This document shows positions 44,917 through 53,461 of a DNA stretch of 59,850 nt, piece by piece. The DNA is from Bacteriovoracales bacterium (GTDB lineage: Bacteria > Bdellovibrionota > Bacteriovoracia > Bacteriovoracales > Bacteriovoracaceae). The position numbers were made by a program, and so were the translations under genes. The stretch lies in the NCBI GenBank assembly GCA_030149295.1, contig JASBRV010000083.1, positions 1 through 59,850 of the forward strand, given 5' to 3'. The notes under the pieces are model-generated. The model was given only the letters and a program-made list of their open reading frames with translations, had not been told where the DNA came from and searched no databases. The first letter of the stretch is position 1; each line of letters starts with the position of its first letter.

Positions 44917-45811
44917 ATTTAAAGTCTTTCACTCTGATCAATATGATCTTCCTCTACCCGAAGGCCATCGCTTTCCCATGGAGAAATATTCTCTTTTAAG
45001 AAAGTCCCTCGTAGATCAAGAGATCATTCCTAAAGAAAATCTTATTGAAGCACCGCTGGCGACAAAGGAAGATATCCTAAGGGCCCATAGCGAAATTTAT
45101 TTCCAAAAAATTGAGTCAGGTTCCTTAAATAAAAAAGAACAGAGACTTATTGGCTTCCCTTGGTCACCCATTATGATCAAAAGAAGTAGGGCCAGTGTAG
45201 GAGGGTTTATTGCCGCATGTGAAAGCGCCATAGAACACGGAGTAGGTGGAAATCTATCGGGAGGTACTCATCACAGTTTTTTTGACCACGGTGAAGGCTT
45301 TTGCGTCTTTAACGACTTCGCCGTTGCTGCCCTTAAATTCGCCACTGAAAAACAGATGCATGATATTTTGATCCTTGACTTGGATGTTCATCAAGGTAAT
45401 GGAAATGCCGCCATTTTGTCTTCTCACCCAGAGGTTTTTGTTTGCAGCTTTCACGGAAAGACAAATTATCCCTATAAAAAACAAGACTCTGATTTAGATA
45501 TTGCTTTTGAGGATAATACAGAAGATGAGGAATACTTGCAGATCCTTGATAAAACCCTTAAACGTCTGAGCTTAAGACCTTGGGATCTTATACTTTATCA
45601 AGCAGGCGTAGATGGTCTAAAAGAAGACAAACTAGGGAAACTCTCCTTGAGTTTAGAAGGCCTCTTTACAAGAGACAAAATGGTACTCCAGTTTGCAAAA
45701 GACAGAAAAATCCCGATAGCCCTAGGATTAGGGGGTGGATACTGTAAACCAATCAATAAAACCATTGAAGCCCATAGGAATACCTATAGGGCCATCAGAG
45801 AAATCTTCTAA
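44897..45811 (+). CDS. Histone deacetylase superfamily protein
   Basis: This 304-residue arginase/deacetylase-fold protein has the family active site: GGTHHSFFDHGEGFCVFND (paired His), LDLDVHQGNGNAA (zinc-binding Asp, His) and, near the C-terminus, QAGVDGLKEDKLGKLSLS and ALGLGGGY. Bacterial members deacetylate proteins, acetylated polyamines or other small substrates. ATG 44897 is chosen because the conserved start (FKVFHSDQYDLPLPEGHRFP) follows it; a longer frame would extend into the peptidase gene. The gene overlaps the peptidase gene by 20 bases. Its stop overlaps the converging ferredoxin gene by four bases. The substrate is undetermined. Confidence 0.88.
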   Translation: MSKLPPKFKVFHSDQYDLPLPEGHRFPMEKYSLLRKSLVDQEIIPKENLIEAPLATKEDILRAHSEIYFQKIESGSLNKKEQRLIGFPWSPIMIKRSRASVGGFIAACESAIEHGVGGNLSGGTHHSFFDHGEGFCVFNDFAVAALKFATEKQMHDILILDLDVHQGNGNAAILSSHPEVFVCSFHGKTNYPYKKQDSDLDIAFEDNTEDEEYLQILDKTLKRLSLRPWDLILYQAGVDGLKEDKLGKLSLSLEGLFTRDKMVLQFAKDRKIPIALGLGGGYCKPINKTIEAHRNTYRAIREIF

Positions 45812-46647
45812 CCAACCTGATTGAACTTGATGACTTCAACTGGACAAGCTTCAGCTGCTTCTTGAATGAGAAGACCATTATCTAAAGGAGCTTCAGGTCT
45901 AATAAGACAAGTATCTTCAGTCACTTCAAAAACTTCAGGATAAATAGCTTCACAAGCATTGCAAACGATACACCCCGGTTCGATCCAAACTTTAGAGACA
46001 GCAAAGTTTTCTTGGGTCTCGCCACCCCCGCCGCCAGATGAGAATTCACCTGCAAACTCAGGATTGGAAGCTAATTTTATGGTTTTTGCACTTTCTGGAA
46101 GAGGATCCGCAATAAAACTTCTCGTCACGGTCTGATAAAGAGGCTTTCCTTCTGGTGCAGGAAGACTACCTTCGAATTCTTTGACCGTTTCACGAGCTTC
46201 ATTTAATTTTTCAAGAAACTTAGTCGCCTTAAAATCAAACATTTGAACAATATTATCTTTGGTTGAAGACACTTCTACTTCAATAGTTGCATTTCCAAGG
46301 CCATTGGCTTCGAGCAATTTTTTCATGCCACTGCCCATATAGACATCACGAGCAAAGTCGGAAGAGGCACCAGAAAACTCTTTGCTTACCTCTACCTGAG
46401 TGGGACTGCCAAAGGGATTGAAAAGACGAACCTTAACTTTATCAAATTTTGCAGGCTCCCTTGAGCTATTCCATGTAAAAGAAAAGGCAAACCCATGGTC
46501 CCCAAACTCAGACTTTAAGAACTCTATTCTTGGTCTAGCAAAAAGAAAGTGAAAACTTCCCGAAAGAAGACTAATCACAGCTACATTTATGACAAGACCT
46601 AATGCCAGAAGGGCTGCAATGGCCATGGCGATCATCGTTGTGTTCAC
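45808..46647 (-). CDS. Membrane-anchored protein with C-terminal ferredoxin domain
   Basis: This 279-residue protein begins with one membrane helix (MIAMAIAALLALGLVINVAV). About 170 residues of beta-rich, unrecognised sequence follow, then a Gly-rich linker (SSGGGGG). The C-terminal ferredoxin domain has CIVCNAC and the distal CPVEVI, giving four Cys for one [4Fe-4S] cluster. The start is best placed at GTG 46647, with GGAG eight bases upstream; TTG at 46653 is only two bases from that site. The anchored form suggests electron transfer at the membrane; topology is not certain. It has its own promoter. Confidence 0.75.
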   Translation of the reverse strand: MNTTMIAMAIAALLALGLVINVAVISLLSGSFHFLFARPRIEFLKSEFGDHGFAFSFTWNSSREPAKFDKVKVRLFNPFGSPTQVEVSKEFSGASSDFARDVYMGSGMKKLLEANGLGNATIEVEVSSTKDNIVQMFDFKATKFLEKLNEARETVKEFEGSLPAPEGKPLYQTVTRSFIADPLPESAKTIKLASNPEFAGEFSSGGGGGETQENFAVSKVWIEPGCIVCNACEAIYPEVFEVTEDTCLIRPEAPLDNGLLIQEAAEACPVEVIKFNQVG

Positions 46648-46684
46648 AGACAAAACTCCGTTCTTAAGTTTAAGTTACCCTCTA

Positions 46685-46713
46685 TTTATAAGTTATTGAA
46701 TACAAATAGCCAA
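46685..46713 (-). promoter_or_regulatory. Sigma-70-type promoter for the membrane-anchored ferredoxin gene
   Basis: On the minus strand TTGGCT (46713-46708) and TATAAA (46690-46685) are separated by exactly 17 bases; matches are four and five of six. The start would be near 46678, about 30 bases before the GTG. Confidence 0.6.
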
Positions 46714-46778
46714 GTATTTCAAGATGTTAAACTAGTATTGCGCTGAAGCAAAACCTTTTTTCTTAGATTCAGAATTAA

Positions 46779-47789
46779 TTAATTCAGGCTTATAGAAACC
46801 TTAAGGATTGGCCCAGACTCGCCTTTAATACCGTATTTTTTTATTTCCCCAAGACCCAATAGCTCATTGCTGGCATCAAAAACCCACCCCTTATTTCCAG
46901 ATACTGCCCAGTCTTTGTCTAGATTTTTTAGCTCATTAGGCAACTGAGAATTGCTCCCCATCAATCGAATGAATTGTCCTTGAACAAAGCATTTAGCTAG
47001 ATCTTTTCCTAAAGAAAGGTGAGGTAAAGCAAACAACTCATGAGGACGTTTTAAAGCATCTTTAAGGCCTTGCAAATCACCCAATTCATGTCGATAAGCA
47101 TACTCTAGCGTTACACTTCCCCATTTTGACCTCTTTAATTCTACCAAGTGGCCTTCCAACCCTAAGGATTTTGCAATATCCACCCAAAGTCCCCGAATAT
47201 AAGTTCCACTACTGACCTCAGCTGAAAAAGAGACCTGATCATTAACTAACCCTTCAAAGCTAATAGAATAAATGTGGCGTTTCACAGGGTCCTTATCAAT
47301 AAAAACTCCTTCTCTTGCCCATTCATAAAGGGGCCTCCCTTCATGTTTGACGGCACTAAAATAAGGGGGCGACTGAAGATAATCTCCACGAAAACCAACC
47401 ATATTGTTTTCAATTTCACTGGACGAAGGAAATTTATCAACTGAGTTTTTTAGAATCTTCCCATCACAATCTCCTGTATCAGTTGAAAACTTTAAAGAGC
47501 CTAAGGCCTTATATGTCTTGGTCATTTCTAATTGAAATAATTGCATAAGTTTAAGTGCTTTGCCCGTTCCAACTAAAAGAAGGCCTTCCGCAAAAGGATC
47601 TAATGTCCCAAAGTGACCGATCTTTAATTTTCTTCTGCCTTTACCTTTTCCTAAAAGAGTAAAAATATCCTTCTTTAAAAGTCGTATACAATCAAATGAG
47701 CTAATGCCCTTAGGTTTATAAAGGGGAATTATATAAGGAGAATTATCAAAGGGTAGCTTGTGGCTTTCTTGATTAGAAGCTTTTGCCAT
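46779..47789 (-). CDS. truB: tRNA pseudouridine(55) synthase
   Basis: TruB makes pseudouridine 55 in the T-arm. The protein (336 residues from ATG 47789) shows LYKPKGISSFDCIRLLKK near residue 25, KIGHFGTLDPFAEGLLLVG with the catalytic Asp near residue 65, and SGTYIRGLWVDIAKSLG near 195. I prefer ATG 47789 because earlier in-frame starts lie inside rbfA without a ribosome binding site. It still overlaps rbfA by 17 bases. It is the last gene of rimP-nusA-infB-rbfA-truB. Confidence 0.93.
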   Translation of the reverse strand: MAKASNQESHKLPFDNSPYIIPLYKPKGISSFDCIRLLKKDIFTLLGKGKGRRKLKIGHFGTLDPFAEGLLLVGTGKALKLMQLFQLEMTKTYKALGSLKFSTDTGDCDGKILKNSVDKFPSSSEIENNMVGFRGDYLQSPPYFSAVKHEGRPLYEWAREGVFIDKDPVKRHIYSISFEGLVNDQVSFSAEVSSGTYIRGLWVDIAKSLGLEGHLVELKRSKWGSVTLEYAYRHELGDLQGLKDALKRPHELFALPHLSLGKDLAKCFVQGQFIRLMGSNSQLPNELKNLDKDWAVSGNKGWVFDASNELLGLGEIKKYGIKGESGPILKVSISLN

Positions 47790-48138
47790 TTTTGGCTTCT
47801 TCACCAAGGATTTCATTAATCGCTTGTTCTGATTCAAATTGCTTATCGTAGACAAGCTTTAACTCTGGAGTATGTCTTACCTTTAATACATTTGCTAAAG
47901 AGCTTCTCATTTTAGATTCTGCACTAGAAAAGGCTTTGGCAATAACTTCTTTTTTGTCAGGGTCAAAAGTATCCCAGTAAACCTTAGCGACGCTAAGGTC
48001 ACTTGAGAGTTCAACTTTTGTAAGACTAGCAAACTGCAATCTCGTATCGTTGAGGTCTTGACGAAGAATAAGGTTAAGCTCGTTAAGAATTCTCTCTTCA
48101 AACTTTACTTTTTTTACACCCTTTTGATTCTTCGCCAT
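47773..48138 (-). CDS. rbfA: 30S ribosome-binding factor A
   Basis: RbfA binds 16S rRNA helix 1 during 30S maturation. The 121-residue protein shows ERILNELNLILRQDLND near residue 12, then FASLTKVELSSDLSVAKVYW and MRSSLANVLKVRHTPELKL, the KH-fold blocks of the family. It lies 19 bases after infB and overlaps truB, the conserved order. Confidence 0.92.
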   Translation of the reverse strand: MAKNQKGVKKVKFEERILNELNLILRQDLNDTRLQFASLTKVELSSDLSVAKVYWDTFDPDKKEVIAKAFSSAESKMRSSLANVLKVRHTPELKLVYDKQFESEQAINEILGEEAKNGKSF

Positions 48139-48157
48139 GACTCAACTTCTCTATTTA

Positions 48158-50893
48158 CTAAATATGATTCTCAGTGACTTGCTCATTTTCTTTTATGGCA
48201 TCTGCTTTATTGACGTCTTCTAAGGATCTTTTCTTTTCTTCCATAATGTAAGCTTCAAAAAGATCGCCTACTTTAACATCGTTAAATCCTTCAAGACCGA
48301 CACCACACTCGTAACCACTTTTAACCTCTTTCACATCATCTTTGAAACGTTTAAGGCTCGACATTTTTCCGTCAAACATAATTTTTCCATTTCTAAGAAG
48401 ACGAACTTGGCAACCGACCTGAATAGAACCATCAATAACAACAGAGCCAGCAATAGTACCCACTTTAGGGACAACAAAGGTTTCTTTTACTTCCACACGG
48501 CCGATATATTTTTCAACAGTTTCAGGATCAAGCATCCCCTCTAGGGCGAGTTTAACATCATCTATTAATTGATAAATGATCGAATAAGTACGAACTTCCA
48601 CACCCTTTTCTTCAGCAAGTCTTCTTGCACTTGTTACTGGCCTCATATTAAAACCCATAATGATGGCAGAGGATGCATCCGCAAGTTGAACATCGCTATC
48701 ACTGATAGGTCCAACACCCCCACCCATAACTCTGACTTCAACTTCACTGTTAGAAAGAGTTTCAAGGGAAGATTTGATGGCCTCAAATGAGCCCTGAACA
48801 TCTGCTCTGGCAATAATATTGAGAGTTTTCTTTTCAACTCCTTCACCTGCCGCTTGAGCAAAGAAATCCTCCAGGCTAACAGTAGATTTTGCCGGCATAG
48901 ATTCAAGTTTCTTTCTTTCATCCATACGGTTTTGAACAATCTTCTTAGCTTCTCTCTCATTTTTAACGACGTTAATCGTATCCCCTGGACTTGGAGCATC
49001 GTTAAGACCTAATATTTGTACTGGCATTGAAGGCCCAGCACTCTTAAGTTCTTTACCTGTATGATCAACAAGAGACCTTACTCGGCCGTAACACTCACCA
49101 ACGACAATAGAGTCACCTTTTTTCAATGTTCCTTTTTGAACCAAGATAGTTGCAACTGGTCCACGGCCAGGCTCTACTTTAGACTCAATAGTCACACCCT
49201 CGGCTTTTCCTTTAGGATTTTCTCTCAACTCCATCATCTCAGCTTGGAGAGCAACGGCTTCAAGAAGATCATCAACGCCGTCCCCCTTCAGGGCGGAAAT
49301 TGGTACCATTTGAGTGTCGCCCCCCCATTCCTCAGGAGTGATTTGAAACTCAGTGAGTTCGTTTTTAACTCTATCTGGGTTCGCCGATTCTTTATCCATT
49401 TTATTAATGGCTACAATAAGAGGAACACCAGCTTCTTGGACAAATCGCACTGACTCTTTTGTTTGAGGCATAACACCATCATCAGCAGCTACCACAAGGA
49501 TAACAACATCAGTGACATTAGCTCCTCTTTGTCTCATAGAGGCAAAAGCAGCGTGACCTGGAGTATCTAGGAAGGTTAGCTTTTTTCCACTATTTGTTTT
49601 AACAGAATAAGCTCCAATATGCTGGGTAATTCCTCCGGCTTCTCCTGCAGCTACTTTAGCATTTCTGATGTAATCAAGAAGAGTCGTTTTCCCATGATCA
49701 ACGTGACCCATAATTGTAATAATAGGGTCTCTTAAAGGAAGCTTCTCTTTTGCAGCATCTGAAAGCTCTTCTTTGCCTATGACTTCGTCTTCGTTGAAGC
49801 TAATATCCTCAACTCGATAATCGTAAAGACCGGCGATTTCAGTAGCTAACTGAACCCCGATATAGTCTTCTTGCTTAACAAGAAGGTTGAGGCTTAAACA
49901 ATCATCAACAAACTCTTTAAACTTCACTTTCAATTTTTTAGCGAGATCAACAGCTGTTGCCCCCCCATGAATCTTAACGACTCTTTTAGACTCTTTAACT
50001 TCAGTAATTTCTGTATCTTTAGTAGGTCCACTATAGGTTTTCTTTCTCTTTACCTGAGTATAGATAGGACGACCAGTACCACTTAAAGCAGCGTAAGATT
50101 TAAGTTCAGTATCAGCACGTACCTGATTTAAAACTTGAGACTTAGAACCACCTTTTTTACTGGACATCATGGTCGCTAGACCACCGAGACGCTTCTTAGA
50201 ATCTTTTTCTTTTTTAGAGTCAGAATCGTCATCTCCACCAGATTCAACTCCTTCTTCTCCACCTGATTTTTCATTTTTTTCTGGAATAAAAACAGGCGTA
50301 AAAGTATGGACCTTTTCCTTATAGAGTTTCTTCTCCTCAGGGGACTCGCTTTCAACTGGAGCAGATTCCTTGGATTCTGGCTCACTAACAGTTGAGTCTT
50401 TACGGCTTGCCTCTTCCTCTTCTGGTCGAGAAACAACCCTTAACCCGAAGGCTTCCCCAAGTGTTTCAGAACTTGGATCACTTGGCGCCTCTTCTTTTTT
50501 ACCATCAGATGACTTTTTCACGACTACTGTCTTTTTCGTTTTCGTTTCGCCATTTTCTGTATCTGACTCTTGAGCTGAGACCGGAGTTTCCTCTTTCTCA
50601 TCACCCTTCTTGCGAATGACAGTCTTTTTCTTTGTCACTTTTGTTGTTTTAGCACCGGCTTTTTTTGTAGCCTTTTTAGTGACCTTCTTTTTGACGACCT
50701 TTTTCTTCGTCTTTTTCTTGGTCGAACTTTCAGCAGGTGCCGGTGCAAATGATGCCATTACTTTCGTTACTTCATCATCCGTTAGAGAGTTCATATGGTT
50801 TCTTACGTTAAAACCTTGCTCCTTGAGTTTCTCAACCAAATCAAGGGCTCCCATATCAAGCTCTTTCGCAAGTTCAAAAATCTTTTTAGGCAT
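48158..50893 (-). CDS. infB: Translation initiation factor IF-2
   Basis: IF-2 delivers initiator tRNA to the 30S subunit. The 911-residue protein has an IF2_N domain (KELDMGALDLVEKLKEQG). A lysine-rich segment lies near residues 58-95 (KKKVVKKKVTKKATKKAG), then a long charged linker. The GTPase domain is near 390-560 (IMGHVDHGKTTLLDYI, LDTPGHAAFASMRQRGA, INKMDKES) and the beta-barrel and C-terminal tRNA-binding domains follow. GAGG precedes the ATG. It lies 32 bases after nusA. Confidence 0.97.
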   Translation of the reverse strand: MPKKIFELAKELDMGALDLVEKLKEQGFNVRNHMNSLTDDEVTKVMASFAPAPAESSTKKKTKKKVVKKKVTKKATKKAGAKTTKVTKKKTVIRKKGDEKEETPVSAQESDTENGETKTKKTVVVKKSSDGKKEEAPSDPSSETLGEAFGLRVVSRPEEEEASRKDSTVSEPESKESAPVESESPEEKKLYKEKVHTFTPVFIPEKNEKSGGEEGVESGGDDDSDSKKEKDSKKRLGGLATMMSSKKGGSKSQVLNQVRADTELKSYAALSGTGRPIYTQVKRKKTYSGPTKDTEITEVKESKRVVKIHGGATAVDLAKKLKVKFKEFVDDCLSLNLLVKQEDYIGVQLATEIAGLYDYRVEDISFNEDEVIGKEELSDAAKEKLPLRDPIITIMGHVDHGKTTLLDYIRNAKVAAGEAGGITQHIGAYSVKTNSGKKLTFLDTPGHAAFASMRQRGANVTDVVILVVAADDGVMPQTKESVRFVQEAGVPLIVAINKMDKESANPDRVKNELTEFQITPEEWGGDTQMVPISALKGDGVDDLLEAVALQAEMMELRENPKGKAEGVTIESKVEPGRGPVATILVQKGTLKKGDSIVVGECYGRVRSLVDHTGKELKSAGPSMPVQILGLNDAPSPGDTINVVKNEREAKKIVQNRMDERKKLESMPAKSTVSLEDFFAQAAGEGVEKKTLNIIARADVQGSFEAIKSSLETLSNSEVEVRVMGGGVGPISDSDVQLADASSAIIMGFNMRPVTSARRLAEEKGVEVRTYSIIYQLIDDVKLALEGMLDPETVEKYIGRVEVKETFVVPKVGTIAGSVVIDGSIQVGCQVRLLRNGKIMFDGKMSSLKRFKDDVKEVKSGYECGVGLEGFNDVKVGDLFEAYIMEEKKRSLEDVNKADAIKENEQVTENHI

Positions 50894-50925
50894 TTAAAAC
50901 CTCGTTCTTATTTACCTATTAATAC

Positions 50926-52338
50926 TTATTTTAATTTAAAAGCTGCTAATTCTTCTCTTAATCTTCTTTCAGCATCAGAGAACTTATCTGGATCCGGAGA
51001 ATCACTATCGTCACCTTCACCACCAAGGATTCCAACATATTGAGGAGTCGCTGAAGCACTAACAAGTTCTTCTTCCTCCTCGGGCTGAAGGCTAACACTT
51101 CCGGCTTCAATGGCTTTCATTGTATTATCCAGAATCTCTTGAGCTTCACTATTTTCAATTTCAAGCATGTCTGCCACTTGAGAAGCTTCCATAACCGAAA
51201 GATCACCAATCGCAGTAACTCCAGTTTGGACAAGAACCTGAGCTCTCGCATCAGTAATACCGTCAATTTGAAGTAAGTTTTCAACAGACTTCGTAATTTT
51301 TTCTTGGAGTTTAGATTTGGAGATAATATTCACTTTGTAACCACTTAACATGGCCGCAAGCCTCACGTTTTGACCACGTCGGCCAATTGCAAGAGAAAGT
51401 TGATCTTCCTCAACGACAACATCAAGTTGCTTTTCCTCATGATCGATCATGATATTGCCAATTTCAGCAGGTGCAAGAGCTGCTCTAGCAAATGTATCTA
51501 GATCATCTGACCACTTCACGATATCAATTTTTTCACCCTGAAGTTCATTGACAACATTTTGCACACGAGAACCTTTCATTCCTACACAAGCACCAACGGG
51601 ATCAATATCTTTATCAGCAGAAATCACTGCAATTTTTGCTCTTTGACCGGGCTCTCTTGCAGCAGATTTGATAACGATGGTTCCATCTTGAATTTCAGGT
51701 ACTTCAATTTCAAATAGCTTAACCAGAAACATTGGAGACGTTCGCGAAAGACGAATTTCAGGACCGCGATTTGTCATCACAACATCTGATAAATAAGCTT
51801 GAATACGGTCACCTGTTTTAAAGGCTTCCCCAGGAATAATCTCTCTACGGGAAAGTACAGCATCGGCCTTTCCTAAATCGACAATAATATTCCCTCTTTC
51901 GTAGCGACGAGCGATACCAGTGATTAGCTCACCGACCTTATCTTTATATTCACTAAAGAGAATTTCTCTTTCAGCGTCCCGTACTTTTTGAAAAATAATT
52001 TGTCTTGCCGTCTGAACATCAACTCGAGTGAAATTGGGATTTTCAATACGGATACCTAACTGGTCACCAACTTCAACATCTTCGTCCAATTGACGAGCAT
52101 CATTGAGGTTGATCTCAACGATACCATCCCTAACTTCATCCACAACATTCTTGTATTGATATATTTCAATTTCATCTTCGTCGGAGTTATAACGGGTCTC
52201 ATACTCTCCTTGAATGCCATACTTCTTTCTGGCCGTAACCAAAAATGCTTGCTCAATGGCCTTAATGACAATTTCTTTTTCAATTCCTCTGTCTTTCCCG
52301 AGAGCTTCAATAACTCTACCGATTTCAGAAAAGTTCAT
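50926..52338 (-). CDS. nusA: Transcription termination/antitermination factor NusA
   Basis: NusA binds RNA polymerase and controls pausing, termination and antitermination. Its 470 residues include the N-terminal polymerase-binding domain (ALGKDRGIEKEIVIKAIEQ), an S1 domain near 135-200 (ELITGIARRYERGNIIVDLG) and two KH domains near 230-345 (ACVGMKGSRVQNVVNELQGE; LAIGRRGQNVRLAAMLSG). One C-terminal helix-hairpin-helix-like repeat (LLQIDGITDARAQVLVQTG) is followed by an acidic tail. It lies 13 bases after rimP. Confidence 0.96.
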   Translation of the reverse strand: MNFSEIGRVIEALGKDRGIEKEIVIKAIEQAFLVTARKKYGIQGEYETRYNSDEDEIEIYQYKNVVDEVRDGIVEINLNDARQLDEDVEVGDQLGIRIENPNFTRVDVQTARQIIFQKVRDAEREILFSEYKDKVGELITGIARRYERGNIIVDLGKADAVLSRREIIPGEAFKTGDRIQAYLSDVVMTNRGPEIRLSRTSPMFLVKLFEIEVPEIQDGTIVIKSAAREPGQRAKIAVISADKDIDPVGACVGMKGSRVQNVVNELQGEKIDIVKWSDDLDTFARAALAPAEIGNIMIDHEEKQLDVVVEEDQLSLAIGRRGQNVRLAAMLSGYKVNIISKSKLQEKITKSVENLLQIDGITDARAQVLVQTGVTAIGDLSVMEASQVADMLEIENSEAQEILDNTMKAIEAGSVSLQPEEEEELVSASATPQYVGILGGEGDDSDSPDPDKFSDAERRLREELAAFKLK

Positions 52339-52351
52339 ATTCCCTTCCTTC

Positions 52352-52897
52352 TTAATGGTCCTTGAGGTCTTCCCACAAGGGCTCTACATTTGCTTTTTTA
52401 ATATCTTTTAACTCAATTTTAAATTGGGCTTGATCATCCTTTTCCACGGAGAAAAACAACTCTTCCTGTTCTACTTTTACCAAGTACGCCATAATCTTTT
52501 TGTCTTTGATAATTTTTTTATCTACAGACTTGCATGGCAAAAAGTTTTCCGTCGTTACCTTTTGAAGAAGACTTAAAGATATTCTTTCCCCTATTGCTTC
52601 TTCAAAATGGCGTCCTTCTTTAATATCTCTGTAAACTCCAGGGCTACTCACTTCGAGAGTTAAAGCCTCTGGCATCCACTCCAATTCCTCAATAAAGGGT
52701 GTCATCGCTCTATCAACCTGGGCGCAATCATCCAGCTGAGCCGTTTTCGTTTCTGGACTTTGGATAAAAAGGCGCAACACTTGTTGACCACCTTGGTAAT
52801 CCATGGAGTAAAGTTCAAAACCTTCTTTTTGAACCACGTCATTAACAAGTTCAAAAAACTTTTTTTCTATTCCCGTGCGAGTAATTTCTCGTTCCAC
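52352..52897 (-). CDS. rimP: Ribosome maturation factor RimP
   Basis: RimP assists 30S assembly. The family core (KEGFELYSMDYQGGQQVLR, then DDCAQVDRAM and LEVSSPGVYRDIKEGRHF) is complete. I place the start at GTG 52897 (181 residues) with CGAGG five bases upstream. The longer ATG frame starting at 52951 lies inside the stem of an intrinsic terminator and adds 18 residues unlike the family. The gene heads rimP-nusA-infB-rbfA-truB. Confidence 0.9.
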   Translation of the reverse strand: MEREITRTGIEKKFFELVNDVVQKEGFELYSMDYQGGQQVLRLFIQSPETKTAQLDDCAQVDRAMTPFIEELEWMPEALTLEVSSPGVYRDIKEGRHFEEAIGERISLSLLQKVTTENFLPCKSVDKKIIKDKKIMAYLVKVEQEELFFSVEKDDQAQFKIELKDIKKANVEPLWEDLKDH

Positions 52898-52922
52898 AAA
52901 ACCTCGAGTTTTGAAAAAAATC

Positions 52923-52953
52923 AAAAAAAAAGGGCGGTTCAAAAAGCCCACCC
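52923..52953 (-). terminator. Intrinsic terminator between rimI and rimP
   Basis: On the minus strand GGGTGG (52953-52948) pairs with CCGCCC (52937-52932), six pairs with one G-U, and nine T follow (52931-52923), then further T. It lies 62 bases after rimI and its T-run ends 26 bases before the rimP GTG, so it may act as an attenuator for the rimP operon. Confidence 0.75.
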
Positions 52954-53014
52954 TAATCTAGATTCGAGTATTTATGTCTATAAAGACATGGTATTTCTAA
53001 CAAAATTAAAAGAC

Positions 53015-53461
53015 TTAGGCAATACCTGTGCCCATAGCCAATGCATGGCGTCCATGGCCATAGAAATGAACAATTTTTCGCAAAACGTTAAAATTTTGGC
53101 TTTTGTAAAGTCTTATTGCCGAGAGATTATCTTCTTCGACCTCTAAATAAGCCTTTATCCAGCCGAGGGAAGCCAAATCCTTCATACTTTTATCCAAAAG
53201 GAAATTTCCAAGACCAGACTTTCTTTTACTAGGACGGATCATTATCTTCAAAAGATGAGAGCAGTCTTCCCCACCCAAACATTGATAAAGAGCAAAGCCA
53301 TCAATTTGAGACTCATTTTTGTCAAAAACTTTATATAAACGGTAGTGATCGTGGCGATACTCTTCCCAATCTCTCATACTCCAAGGATGAGGGAAAAATT
53401 CATGATCAAGCTCTATAATGGCAGGAGGAATCGTTAATTTGGTCTCTAGGGCAACATTCAC
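53015..53461 (-). CDS. rimI: Ribosomal-protein-alanine N-acetyltransferase-like GNAT protein
   Basis: This 148-residue GNAT protein has the RimI features: the N-terminal FFPHPWSMRDWEEY segment, the acetyl-CoA loop (MIRPSKRKSGLGNFLLD, a variant of the RxxGxG/A site), and YLEVEEDNLSAIRLYKSQNF. The canonical substrate is the N-terminal Ala of ribosomal protein S18; other N-termini are possible. The start is GTG 53461, overlapping the upstream gene stop in GTGA. Confidence 0.85.
   Translation of the reverse strand: MNVALETKLTIPPAIIELDHEFFPHPWSMRDWEEYRHDHYRLYKVFDKNESQIDGFALYQCLGGEDCSHLLKIMIRPSKRKSGLGNFLLDKSMKDLASLGWIKAYLEVEEDNLSAIRLYKSQNFNVLRKIVHFYGHGRHALAMGTGIA

Noticed and set aside
46767..46785. 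GAATTAATTAATTC palindrome at the end of truB
   Set aside because: AT-only stem without a following T-run on the minus strand; too weak for a terminator and not supported as a binding site.
50610..50897. Plus-strand 95-codon hydrophobic frame starting near 50610
   Set aside because: Antisense shadow of the lysine-rich segment of infB, same cause as above.
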